From Amblyornis subalaris (Eukaryota > Chordata > Aves > Passeriformes > Ptilonorhynchidae): a stretch of DNA of 64,000 nucleotides. Both the position numbers and the translations under genes were made by a program. The stretch covers positions 1,240,001 to 1,304,000 of the forward strand of contig JACAXG010000131.1 in the NCBI GenBank assembly GCA_018881555.1, in the 5' to 3' direction. Positions 1 to 11,424 of the stretch are shown piece after piece; positions within the stretch are counted from its first letter, which is position 1, and every line of letters starts with the position of its first letter. The notes under the pieces were generated by a model. It searched no databases. It worked only from the letters and a program-made list of their open reading frames with translations, and had not been told where the DNA came from.

Positions 1-215
1 CAATTATCCACAAATCTCAGAGGGCCTGCACCATCTGAATAACAATTCATTAACCTTCACTTTCCTCCTGCTGATTAACTCGCCCCCACCACCTCCCTGA
101 TGTAGGAGACAGCGTGTCGGAAATTCAGCCAAACTTTTTAATTATGCAAATAATACAATACCCGGAGATAATTATTTAGCCCAGGACTCGGGCTGTAGAT
201 TCGATGCTCTGCTCT
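1..215. promoter_or_regulatory. Candidate conserved non-coding element with octamer motif
   Basis: This repeat-free block has no coding frame of note. It holds an exact POU octamer, ATGCAAAT, at 144-151, and homeodomain-style TAATTA/ATTA cores lie around it (about 139-177), with further ATTA-type words near 49-80. Clusters of POU and homeobox words in AT-rich, repeat-free DNA are typical of vertebrate developmental enhancers. That is inference: conservation cannot be seen from one genome. The element may continue to the left of the window. It could equally be ordinary AT-rich intergenic sequence. Confidence 0.3.
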
Positions 216-3017
216 GCTCTCATAGGCTTTTCAGCTCTGTTCTCTTCTTTACATCATCTTGGTCGTGTCAAGGAGAATGAAGGATTTTCAGTTTCGCTCA
301 GTGCAGGTGCTGCCTGCAGATGTGCCGAGGCTTGGGGAAGAACAGGCTGCTGCAAGGCTGGCCAGGGAACACAAAAAGCCAGTCTAAGTTTTCAGCATCT
401 ATCTTTCAGTTCCAGCAGCCTCCAGATGAACCCTGTGTGGATCCAGAATCTCTCACTGCAGGGCTGAGTTTTGCATCTCACATCTGGTGGGATCCCATCT
501 GCGCAGCTCAAGTCTGTGCATTGCTCGTGTCTGGTATGGAACTGCTGAGCACTGATCACTTCTTAGCAGTCAAACCTCTTTCTTTTTACAGGCAAATTTA
601 ATATTTCGCAAATGAAAAACTGGAAATCAAGTTTAAACCTCCAAACTTTTCTTTTTGACAGAGATAACTTAAAAGCCAAACAAATTTATGACCAGAGTTT
701 TGTTTTATAAGATACAAATAACTTTCACCCAGAGCTAACTCTGGAATGGCAGGATGGATTTGTTTCAAACTCTCTAGCACGCTTTCTGACAGACACATAT
801 GGGATTATTTCTATTATGCACAGGGTATGAGTCTGAGCACATGAGATTTGGAACTTGGGTCTCAAATCAATTCACCTCATGGCTCTAACAAAGTCCCATA
901 AATACGTCTATGCACCAGTACAAGTTGTCCATGTAGTTATCTTTGTAGCTCTGGCTGGTCTGTTGGGTTTCTTTACCCATAAATAGGTGGCATTGCTTTA
1001 TAAAGAATATTACAATCTCTGAACTGAAACTTTCTAAGCATTACAGATCACATTGGCAATATCAAATTTTGCCATCTGCTACATTCATCTGACATCATTC
1101 CTGTACACTGGAAAAAGATAATTGATTCTGCTTGATAACCAGCTTCAAAAATAGCAGCATAAACAAATCTTTGTGAGATTAAACAATGCAAAATTCAGGA
1201 AAATTTGGCAATACTTTATATGTCCCAATTTATCAGTGTTTAAATTTCAGGTCATGGTTATGCAGTCAATAGCTCCAATTTTTTGCTGGATTTTCTTTAA
1301 AATGTCAAGATTTCAAACTCATTCAGACTGATTTCACTCTCCAGGATGTATAAGAGAGCAAACCTACATCATTACGATATTTTGGTCATAAACGTCAGAA
1401 TCACTTCAAAGAAATAACAATACCAGACCTTTTATGATCTTGCAATTCTTGTTTTAGACATATCAGAGTAGCTGAATATAATTATCCCAGTCTGGTAAGT
1501 GTGAAAGTGAAGATACAGGCAAAATAAGGCCTTGTTCTTAAATAATTTCTGAAGCTCAAGTAAGAATTGCTAAATCCATAAATGGACTATGAATAATGTT
1601 TTCTCAGCTGCTTCCTAAAGGAAGACGAGTCCACTTTTCCTTGGCACCTGAATTGTTCTCCAGGAAGACCTCCCTTTTTTCAGCGAATATAAACTACTCA
1701 TACCATGGTGCTGGAAAGTTCAGCACCTAAAATTCCATCATTTCACCCTCTTACCTCTCTTGTCAGTCAAACTCAATCCACTAGGAAGCTGAAAGAGCTC
1801 TGGGTGACAGAAAGGAAATAAATGTTCGTATGATTAAGAACTGTGAGAACAGATTCATTTTTCTCTCACGTTTCTTACTCTTACAGGCAGTCCCTTGCTC
1901 AGGCTGTTGACTTCTCCAGGGCTCATCCTTTGTTAGTTTGATGGGAAACCAAACTGAGGGTGTCCACCCAGCAGCAAGAGAAAGATGGGACAATAACAAG
2001 TCCAAGTTCAACCAATGGACCAAATTCCATGAGTTGTTTAAGAACCCAGTGCTTAAGGAAATACCTGTCTCACAGAGTTGCTGAAAAGCTTTAACCATTA
2101 CTAACTACAATGGAAGAGTCAGATGCTCTTCTCTTCTAGAAAGAGGTCACTTACTTCATTTGTTTCGTGTGTTGCTGCATAACTAATTTTAGGCACCCAA
2201 GTTTTAATTGTTCTCCCTATGCAACTGGAAAAGATCACACTGAAAAGCAGAGTCAGTGAAGAAAAGGCAGCCTTAGCTCTCTGGCCCATGTTCAGTCTCT
2301 CTGATTATATCACTTTATATCAGCGCTACCTGTGAGTGACTCTTTGCCTGCCTAGGGCTTGCTTCTGTCCTTTACAGTGGCCAGAAAATGACAATTGGCA
2401 GAAATAATGTTAGGAAAGTAAATGAAGAACAATATTTGATCTGAACGAAACACTTGGGACACAACATCAGGTCTATACCAGGATTGCTAATGGAATGGAT
2501 TCACTTCTCCAAAGGTTAGAGAGGTGCCCACTAAATATTTTCTGTGAAGGCAATAACTGGGAGAAGATATAAATATCTAGCTTTAAAACGTATCCAGAAC
2601 TTCACTCTTGCTAAATCTCCAATCCGTGTGAACATACAGAGTTTGTTTTTTTAACTGATTTAGTGACATCCTAATAACTCTGGATTGCATAATGCCACCA
2701 GAGGACATGGGTGCCAGTATGGATACACTGGCAAAACTCTTCCTAATGGAGTTTCAAAACCATGCCTTGCAGCATTATGAAGGTCTCCACACTTCTGGTT
2801 GCACATTTGTGCTTCAAATTTTCCTCCTTGAGCATAAAAATATGTGGAAATCTTTCCTGCTATTACCTCATTCTTAGCACCCAGTCAGTTACTGATAATT
2901 AATTAGTTCAAATAAATGCCAGTGATCCATGATATTCCCATGCCAGTTTTTTGGCAGATACACATGGTTGATTATGTGGCTTGTCTTGTCATTGGAACAA
3001 ACCAATGCTCATCCCAG
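216..3017. other. Unique non-coding sequence
   Basis: AT-rich single-copy-looking DNA with no recognised repeat, RNA gene or coding exon. Open frames are short, for example 87 codons from 204 and 105 codons on the minus strand at 1781-2098. They overlap other frames and resemble no protein I know. Confidence 0.6.
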
Positions 3018-3139
3018 GCCAAGTTGGATGGGGCTCTGAGCAACCTGATCCAGTGGGGCACATCCCTGCCCATGACAGCAGGGTTGGAACTCGATGATCT
3101 TTAAGATCCCTTCCAACCCAAGCCATTCTGTGATTCTGT
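3018..3139 (+). repeat. CR1 LINE fragment, 3' end
   Basis: This is a 5'-truncated CR1 retrotransposon in sense orientation. It has the words expected at the end of avian CR1: the 'aggccaagttggatggggct' stretch, then 'catccctgcccatgacagca', 'ttggaactcgatgatcttta', and the terminal 'attctgtgattctgtt' tail derived from the ATTCTATG repeat. Only the last ~120 bp of the 3' UTR remain, so there is no coding capacity. Divergence from the remembered consensus suggests an old insertion. Confidence 0.9.
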
Positions 3140-5377
3140 TAATGAACTTTCAGACTTAGAGCTCGAATAAGGTTCCTGGGTAAGACTTAACTGACCCTGT
3201 TTCTCTGTCCATTTGGACTGACCTTCAAAACAGAAGTTGGAGAAGGACTCAGTTAATGTATGTCTACAAACTTGCAACTTGATTTTTATATAAGTGCTAA
3301 GCTAACTCTGTTTAATTGATTTTCCACATTGTACACTGAGAAATAGGATTTTTATGGCTCTTGAATAATTCAGAACTTTGATTCCTAAGGCAAAAAAAAT
3401 GGGCAAGGAATAAAAGCATAATTATCATTGTAGCAGAGGTCAAAAGGACAAGCTGGCCATAAGTTCATAATGTGCTTGTGCTCTTGGACTCATTGTGGAC
3501 TGTGGAATATTACCTTGTTGAAATCTTATTACTTAAGGAAGAAAAAAAAAAAGCACACAGGCAGTTAGCTGCAAAAGAAATGGAGGAAGTGTTAATTTTT
3601 AAGCAAGTTTGACAAAGATTGAGTTTCATATGACAAATACTGTCAGCAAGACAGGATTCTGTCAGTGGAAGAAGTTTAAACATTAACAATTTCTGTCAGG
3701 CTGTTGACACAACCACGGCAGACATTTCCCAAGATGCTGAGATGACTGCTGGCATTTGTCAACAATCCTGTCACAGTGACAGCAATAAGACCATGTCTGG
3801 AAATGTGACAGTTTTGGCTTTGTGTTCCCCTGAGCATTGGCCCAGGTGTTCAGAGAAAGTGTGGGAAAAACCCGTATTTCTGCATTGTCATTCGAACGCG
3901 GAAAAAACACAGGAGGAAAATGAGCTGTCACTCCAATTCCCATGATGCCTTTCTGCTTAGCATAACTCCACTCCGCGGCCCAGGGTCCACTGGTCCATAC
4001 TCTGACAGATAATTAAGAAAGCAGCAGCTTTTTCTAGACGGCTCTTCCTCATGATTTGCATTTTAGCCAGAGGCGACCAGTTATAAAAAAAACATGATGG
4101 AAAGATGGTAAGAAGCCAATTAGATGGATGGATGGCTGACTGACAGCTCTCTGGTGTTATTACTCCAGATTTCATTGTATGTAGCCTGGCAGTTTTCAAC
4201 AAGAACCAACTTTTGCAGGTTTGTAGAGCTGTTAAATGAAGGACTATATATAGAATGCAATGGTTTTGCACAAATCTTTTACATTTTCCTGAAATAAACA
4301 TTTATTACTTCCATTCTAGTTTAAGCACAATAATCTTTCTTAGTTAATCACAATTTATGTAGCTGCATTCAGAAATTTTGGAAGACTTTGTATTAAAATA
4401 GCTCTGTTGATACAGCAATGATTAAAAAATGAGTTGCAAGTTAAATTATGACACTGTAACACAGCAGTAATTAATGTTTCTAACGAACAAGTTTGATTTT
4501 TAACATAATGAGATCACATTAATTCATTTGAAAAAATAAAGTATTTGTTTGAAAGAAATGAAGTATTTGAAAGAATAAAGAGAAATCTGAATTTTCTCAT
4601 TGTGCTGGGAGAATTTGTTCTCAGTGGATGTTTCCTTTGTTCTGGGGATCTTTATTTTTTTTTTCTGCTGTTTTTCCCAGAAAGAAAACATTGTTTTGCA
4701 CAGGACTTAGCAGTTTTAAATATGAAATAGCTTGTAAATTGCTGCTTTCTAGCTCATCTGTGCAGCTCCAACAGCTGGTAGCCAATCAGAAATATTCTTC
4801 TCTGCTAGTGCCTGGTGGCTGTATCTCACTATAAAATTTAAACATTAGCAGGGCTTTTGCTACACTTTTGTGTTGCTTGTGGATTTATTTTTTTGTTGTG
4901 AATACCAAATTTAACAGAGCACAGCAGCATTTGCAGTTCCAAAGCTGCAACTGCCACCCGATGAGTAATGGCCTTTGCCAACATAAAAAGTCCCTCAGCT
5001 TTCTTTGGCTTCTGCACGTTTCTCCAATGCTGGCAATTATCTCTTGATGAATGGTTGGTTGTTTTAGCAAAGTTTCCCGTAAGCCAGTGCTTCAAGGGAT
5101 ATGACTTTGTGGATGTGAGTCATCTGAATTGTTGGGATCGTGGATAACTGAAAACGTTACTCCTTTCTTTTTCCTGCTGCAATATAAGAAAACCAAAGCA
5201 ACCCCATTGGAATCTCCTTGTTCAGACCTTGATAGGATTTCTTTTTTTCAGATAAAAGAATGAGACCAAGATATAAATCAAATTCACAACATGTTAAAGG
5301 CTAGATTATACTAACACATGCTGAATAGGAATCTGNGGGGTTTTGTTTGTAATGAAATAGGCAGTTCATCGATAACA
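3140..5377. other. Unique non-coding sequence with short A/T runs
   Basis: No gene or recognised transposable element. There is an A-rich run near 3541-3552 and a short GATG-rich patch near 4120-4140 (about three units). Overlapping short frames on both strands at 3683-4301 show no known domain. An AT-rich stretch at about 4310-4560 contains several ATTA-type words. Confidence 0.6.
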
Positions 5378-5468
5378 GAACCACAGAATGGTTTGGGTTG
5401 GAAGGGACCTTAAAGATCACCTCGTTCCAACCCTTTGCCATGGGCAGGGACATCTTTCACTATATCAG
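5378..5468 (-). repeat. CR1 LINE fragment, 3' end
   Basis: This is a CR1 3' end read on the minus strand. On the plus strand it starts with the complement of the tail ('accacagaatgg'), then 'ttgggttggaagggacctta', 'gatcacctcgttccaaccct' and 'gccatgggcagggacatctt'. About 90 bp are retained, so the copy is heavily 5'-truncated and has no coding capacity. Confidence 0.9.
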
Positions 5469-6903
5469 GTTCATATTCATATTAATAGAGTGAGTGAATT
5501 TATAGTGAATTGCTCAGAGCTTGCAAAACTTCGGGAAGACTAAGAAATCTTCTCCCTGTATTGCCTTCTGTTTCACTTCTTTATTCACTACATCCCCATT
5601 TTTCAGATTCTAGGAAAAGCCTGAACTATACAGGACATATTGTGAACCCGTTGGGGAAAAATTTGACTTTTAATGGCAAAGCTTGTAGACCTTCTCAAAA
5701 GTCAATCCTTGACTGCGTGGTCCTCNATCTCCTTTGTTATCATCCAGCTACACAAACTCCACTCCCACATAATCTACTCTTACACTTACCACAATAGATG
5801 GCCCTTATGCCTCCTCATCCCCTTTCCACTGTATTTGAAATTTTCTGCTGTAATTAAGGCTTCTTTTGATCCTGAAAACCCTTAGTCTCAGACTTTTTTT
5901 CAGTAATAATACTCAGCCACTTCCCTATTAGTGATAATCCCAGGTTACCGTAGATTTACCCCAAAAATATCATTTCTGGGGAGCACTGAAGGCTAAATAC
6001 AACACAAAGCAGAAAAACGGGGGTACAAAATAAATTTTGCCAACTAATCACCTTGAAAGCAAAACATGTTGACCTGTGATGGGAGTTGGAAAACTAGGAC
6101 AGTTCTGAAACAGTATAGTATGGGAATTGTGATGTAGTGCTCAGGAAGTCCTGTATGGATGAGGAAAATCTCATTCTACTTTGCTGACCTGAATTTAAGA
6201 TCTTGGAAGAACCCTCCATGAGAAAAATCAGGATACAGGCTTAAATTTATATTCATATCCTGTGATGGGAAGTTGTCATATTTCTTTCTAGTAGCAGAAA
6301 AGGTACAAAGATGCTGCTCATGACCATCTCTAAACTGAAATTACCATCTGCCATTGGGNTGGCAAAGAAGACTTAGGACAAAGTATTTCCAAATAAACTG
6401 AAAATGCTGCTAATCCTTCATTTTCCAGATCATTTAAATATACTTTTCTCCGTTAGACTTATGCCAACATTTACTTATTTTAAAATATGATCTGGGAATT
6501 TTGTATAGTAGCTGTTCATGAAAATTCCTCTTGTTAAGCTCACTTCTATTCCTCTAGGTCTTCAAAATATTCATAAGAAAATGAAAAACAACAAAACCAC
6601 CATTTTTAGGGGCAGAGTATTTTAATGACATGGAGATCTAATTAAACCAACAATTTTTTTTTAGCTTGTTCCAGAAATCCTGGTATATACAGATATATAT
6701 GAACATACACATTCACAAATATGCACATGCATACATTCAAACGGAGGTTTTTGCAGATAAACTCCAAAATGAAAGATCTGTCCTCAAAGAAATTTGTATG
6801 TTTTTCAAAAGGAACAAGGTCTGGAAGGAAGATGAGAAGGTGGAGAAGAGGGAAGGAGGGAGGTTAATGCAAATTTTCTGTTATAACGTTCTTCCAATGC
6901 TTC
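5469..6903. other. Unique non-coding sequence
   Basis: AT-rich sequence with no recognised gene or repeat. The frames at 5510-5885 (95 and 70 codons) overlap each other, contain an ambiguous base and show no known domain. Single N bases occur at 5336 (just upstream), about 5726 and about 6359. Confidence 0.55.
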
Positions 6904-6928
6904 TGTATGTATGTATGTATGTATGTAT
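6904..6928. repeat. (TGTA)n microsatellite
   Basis: About six uninterrupted tetranucleotide units of TGTA/ATGT. This is a simple repeat arising by slippage and is likely to be length-polymorphic. A short frame nearby (6666-6938) reads into it and encodes a YVCMYVC-like low-complexity end, which argues that the frame is not a gene. Confidence 0.9.
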
Positions 6929-9900
6929 TTATTTTTAATCTAAAACTGGATTAATTTCAATCACTTGCTTGTTTTCAATCAACATGAGAAATGCTTATGG
7001 ATTTTATTTCCAACTATCAGTGAGGTAACACTGATCCAAAAAATCCACTGTGAAAATTGAGTTGACTTGACTCACCACTAAGAGAACAAAGAAATAAACA
7101 GTCATGGTACCATTTTTAACTTTTTCATCTGGAAACACCCCAAAAGATGGACAAAGTAAACATTGCAAGCATTGTTTTCTTGAGCTTTTTGTTTTGTTAC
7201 AGTTGGATTTCTGAGGGTGGGAGGACAGGGAATTAATTCTTAACACAATCATTAAATAAGGGATGGAAGGAGGGTGACAATGTGNGTTCCATCAAAATTT
7301 CAGTGATGATTTTATTGTGCCAGGCTGAGTGATGTGATCTGGAATGAGTATAACACCTGAAACTACTCCTGTTAGTAAGACTTATGATGGAAAATACCTG
7401 ACCTACCTTTGCCTACCTAAAAATTGAAGGTTTAATCTAAGCTGGATTCTTCTAATGTCAGGTTGAGAGAGAGGATCNGGGAATGATCCATCCTTTCCTA
7501 AGAACAAGTGTCTTGATACTTCAATCATTTATCTTTATAAGCTTTAGGAGNGAGCTGAATCCTTGGTTTAAAGTAGTCACTTGCTCTTTAGATGGTTAGT
7601 GCTGGATAAAATGGATCCCAAACTCTCTCCATACATGGCTGTGCTTTGGAATATAGATATTACTCAGTTCCTTGCTTTATCCAAGTCTGTGGGTCAGGAT
7701 GTTCCTAGACTCTGAAACAGTGGCTGGCAGGATAGATCGCTTTCTTTAAGTAAAATCCAGAAATTTCCACATAGACCTTTTTTTCTAGTGCTCAATTCTG
7801 TCCAGATCTTTAGCGTGATATTATAAACCTGGCAGTGTTCTAAGACTAACTTACTTTGTTCTTTCAATGTAAGTTGCTAGATATGAACTGCTTTATTATT
7901 ATTATTACTATATAGTGAAAATTATTCTTTTTNCCTGTTTAATGCCTTATTTTCCCCTCAGCAGTGATGAAAAATTACATATGAGCTAAAGGCAGAAGAT
8001 ACTGAAGGTAAGAACTGCTTTATTATTCACCACTATTTATTATTTCTAGTGCAATAAAACACTAACATAACAATAACACTCCAAATTCAGCTAGAATAAT
8101 TTAGGAGAAAAAATTTGCCCAGGATTTTGAAGCCAAACCAAACACAATTTAATGAGATGATGGAGGTACTGAACATGACACAACACCAGGCTCTTCAATC
8201 CAAACCAACACAAATGTGACGGATGAAAACAACTCTTAAAGTCGAGCTTAAAAGCAGACCAAATGTTAGAAATATTGCAGCAGATCTTAAGGTTTGACTA
8301 AAGACCCAGAAAAAAAATCTTTCCATTTCCCTCATGGCCTGAAGAGTAGGTTCAAAAAGCAAAGGGCACAGCAGCAAAAGGTCTGATCACACAGGGGTTT
8401 AAAACCCAAAAGGAAAATCACAAGTATTCCCTAATTGGAAGCTCAGAGAGAACAAAGGTGAGCGTAGCTCTTTCTAAAATTCAGAAGAAGGAAGAATGAG
8501 GAAGATGAGGCACTCACTGAAATGTCAAGATAAAATCGATCATTTTCTGGGAAATCAATGCGGAGAGGGGAAGACATCGGAAATAACAGAGAGGCAAATG
8601 CTTTCTCTGGAGCAGATGAAAACTCCAACAGTGGCATTGAAAACAGGTGTTGTTTTCATAATTAAAACTCAAGGGAAACCTGCCTAAAGGGAGCTGTAAT
8701 AATGAAATAGGGGGAAAAAAATACCCATGGAAAACAACATCTCATTAGGAGAGATAAACTTCACATGTGAACAACATTGAGTTAAATGACAAATTGTTTT
8801 TCCTAATGGCACTCTGGTGTGAGACAGGTTCAGAGGTTCTGCCTGTTTTGCTGCAAGCTGGTGATTAATGACGGCAAAGGTTTCCACACAAGTGTGAAAG
8901 ACAGGAGTGGAAAATGAAGATGCAAGTTGTCTCTCCAAAGGGACACTTTAGAAAACCAGTGTCTGGACAGAAATAGGAAAGCCTTTGAGAGATTAGAAAG
9001 CCCTTCTAATAACTGGCTGTGGAATGACCCAGTTTAGTTATTTTCTGTTTGGTTTCTAGCTAATACTGTTTTCCCCTTGTAGCCGATGCACACTAAAACC
9101 TCACGAATAAGACCCTGAGGCAATTCTGAAATCATCTACAGTGTATTTTCTCAGAGATAAAAAACATCAGCGACTCCAGTCCCTCTGACTCAGCTTGGTG
9201 TGCAGGTACCACGGAGTCAAACGTGGTGCAGACAGGCAGAGCGTTGCTGGAAACCCTCCAGGAAATCTGAAATGTCTGGGCGATTCCACACTTGATTTTC
9301 CATAACCTCATCGATATTGTCCCTCAAATGGGGATGCTTAAAGACGGAGAGAAACTGCTTATGTCAAGAGGTGGCTTGTAGGGCAGAGAGAAACTAGTTT
9401 GGTCTGAATAAAACTCTTCTGCTACGAATGGAGTTTTNGGAGGTGCAGTGTAGCACAGGGATTTCTGATAAGGGATATTCGGGATAAATGTCTGCAGCAG
9501 ATCCAATGTTCTCAGGTTTCAATGTGCTTAGTAGGCACAGCTGGGATTCAGGAGCTGTTACAGTTGACTAACTACCTGCTGCATGCCCAGAAGTACCAAA
9601 TAAACCAATAAATCCTCAAATCTGTAAGCAAACAAAACCACTGTTCCAGCAAGTTCCTGGGTGGGAAGAAAAGACGCACCCTAAAGAACCCTGTAAATTG
9701 TGCAGAGGTAAAATAACTTGGCTGTTGCACATGAAGTGACTTGAAATATTTAGTCAAACATGTCTGTTCAATGACAATATGTTTAAAATGTTTGGTTTCT
9801 AATTAATACTCTTTTATTGGAAGTAGTAAATAATAAGTAATGATACAAAATTAAANAACATTAAATAAATACTACTAAAAAAATAATACTAGAAGAAAAT

Positions 9901-11146
9901 TCATACTTCTAAACATGAAGGCTCTGTTTGAAGACTTGGTTCATCATCTGCAAGCAAAAAAAAATTAGAAGGGGTGAGAATTAATAATATTCTTACATAT
10001 ATAACATAGGGTCAGTAATGAATAGCAGTGTCTCCAAGTACATCACTGAAGAGATCAATACTTTATTGAGTTTGGATCTCTAAACATTAAAAAAGGATGT
10101 TGGAAAACTGAGAAATGTGGAAAGCTACTGTCAGCACTGAAAACCTTGTGGTGGAAAACTTAAGGAGTTCCATCTCTTTTTCACTACATCTCTGAGGCTA
10201 AACAGCGACAGCCCTGAGTTTATATTTTACATGCAGGAATATCAAGAATCATAAGAATCTTCTTCCTCAGAGAGAAAAGTTCATGATACTGCCTGGAATT
10301 AAATGTAAGGCAAGCTGACAATAGGAAAAAAATATTATTTCTTCATTCAGAATTATAAATAAGAAGAAAAATAACCTATTGAATTATAAATTATCTTTTA
10401 CGGAATTTGATCAAGACCCACATTATGCATCATGGCAACAGGGTATTGCTATAAAAGTTACATCTGCACTTGATATGATTAAGCTGATATGTATTTCTAG
10501 AAGACATAAGGTCTTCCTGTGATCTCAGATCGTCTCTGTGCCAAAGATCTTTTCTGAAGGTGGCACACACGGATGCTGCATTTCTCCTGTGTATGGAATT
10601 TCAGAGTTAGAGACACTTGGTACACATTCTTCTGCTCTGCCAGAAAAATTCACTTTATTTTGGGAGTCAGTGTGGCAAATATGAATCACGACTGAGCAAC
10701 GCCCCATGAATTCAAGGGGGACACACATGTAAGCTTTTGCAATTAAAATTGCACAGGGAATGTGTAAAGGTGAAATAGTAATTATCAAATTGGAGCCGTG
10801 CCAGAAAAGTGGGACAACCTTGTTGTCTATGTTTGGTATCTCAAACTTTTTCATTTCAAGTTAAAAACAGTTAAGATGCAGTTCCAGGGGCTTTATGCAC
10901 CATCCTCATCCAAAGGACTGCTTTGCNAATTAGGACTGCTGCCTTTAACACATCTCACAGCCAGAATGGAACCTCAGCCCAGCTGTTCCCAGCAGTGCAG
11001 TGGCTCTTGCACAGACCGAACTGGGATCCCTCTGGTCTCCCGTCCAGAGAGAAAGACAAGTTATGTTACCTTACAAAAGGATTTTTTTGAGCTATTTTAC
11101 CCAACCAAATCAAAAAGCCAACAAAACCAATATGTTCTACATAATC
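6929..11146. other. Unique non-coding sequence
   Basis: Long stretch without recognised genes or transposable elements. It holds ATT-rich low complexity near 7890-7905 and many A/T runs around 9780-9890. The region near 9060-9300 is slightly richer in C+G and CpG than its surroundings, but no exon structure is evident. The short frames (60-109 codons) look like chance. Confidence 0.55.
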
Positions 11147-11162
11147 TTTTTTTTTTTTTTTT
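11147..11162. repeat. Poly(T) run (16 T)
   Basis: Sixteen consecutive T residues, followed by CAG. They lie about 30 bp left of a minus-strand CR1. Bird CR1 elements do not end in poly(A), so this run is probably independent of that insertion. The run plus CAG superficially resembles a splice acceptor, but no convincing exon follows because the next sequence is CR1. Confidence 0.85.
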
Positions 11163-11193
11163 CAGTCATGGGATAACGGTTGCTGTGAATCTG

Positions 11194-11424
11194 GAATCAC
11201 AGAATCNTTAAGGTTGGAAAAGACCTCTAAGAGCATTGAGTTCAGTGGTTCCCCCAGCCAAGCCCACCACTAAACCATGTCCCCTGCTGCCACATCTACA
11301 CTTGTCAAATCCCTCCCAGAATGGTGATTCCACCACTTCCCTGGGCAGCCTCTTCCAATGCTTGACCACCCTTTCAGTGAAAAAATGTTTCCTGCTATCC
11401 AATCTAAACCTCCCCTGGTAAAAT
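11194..11424 (-). repeat. CR1 LINE fragment, 3' end
   Basis: Minus-strand CR1 3' region of about 230 bp. Plus-strand landmarks in order are 'atcacagaatc', 'aaggttggaaaagacctcta', 'cccaccactaaaccatgtcc', 'gattccaccacttccctggg', 'tgcttgaccaccctttcagt' and 'tgtttcctgctatccaatct'. The 'cccaccactaaaccatgtcc' words mark a different CR1 subfamily from the 'ccatgggcagggacac' copies. A 159-codon minus frame (11208-11687) is partly the translation of this repeat and is not a gene. Confidence 0.95.

Noticed and set aside
11147..11165. Poly(T) plus CAG as a splice acceptor
   Set aside because: What follows is a CR1 tail, not an exon-like sequence.
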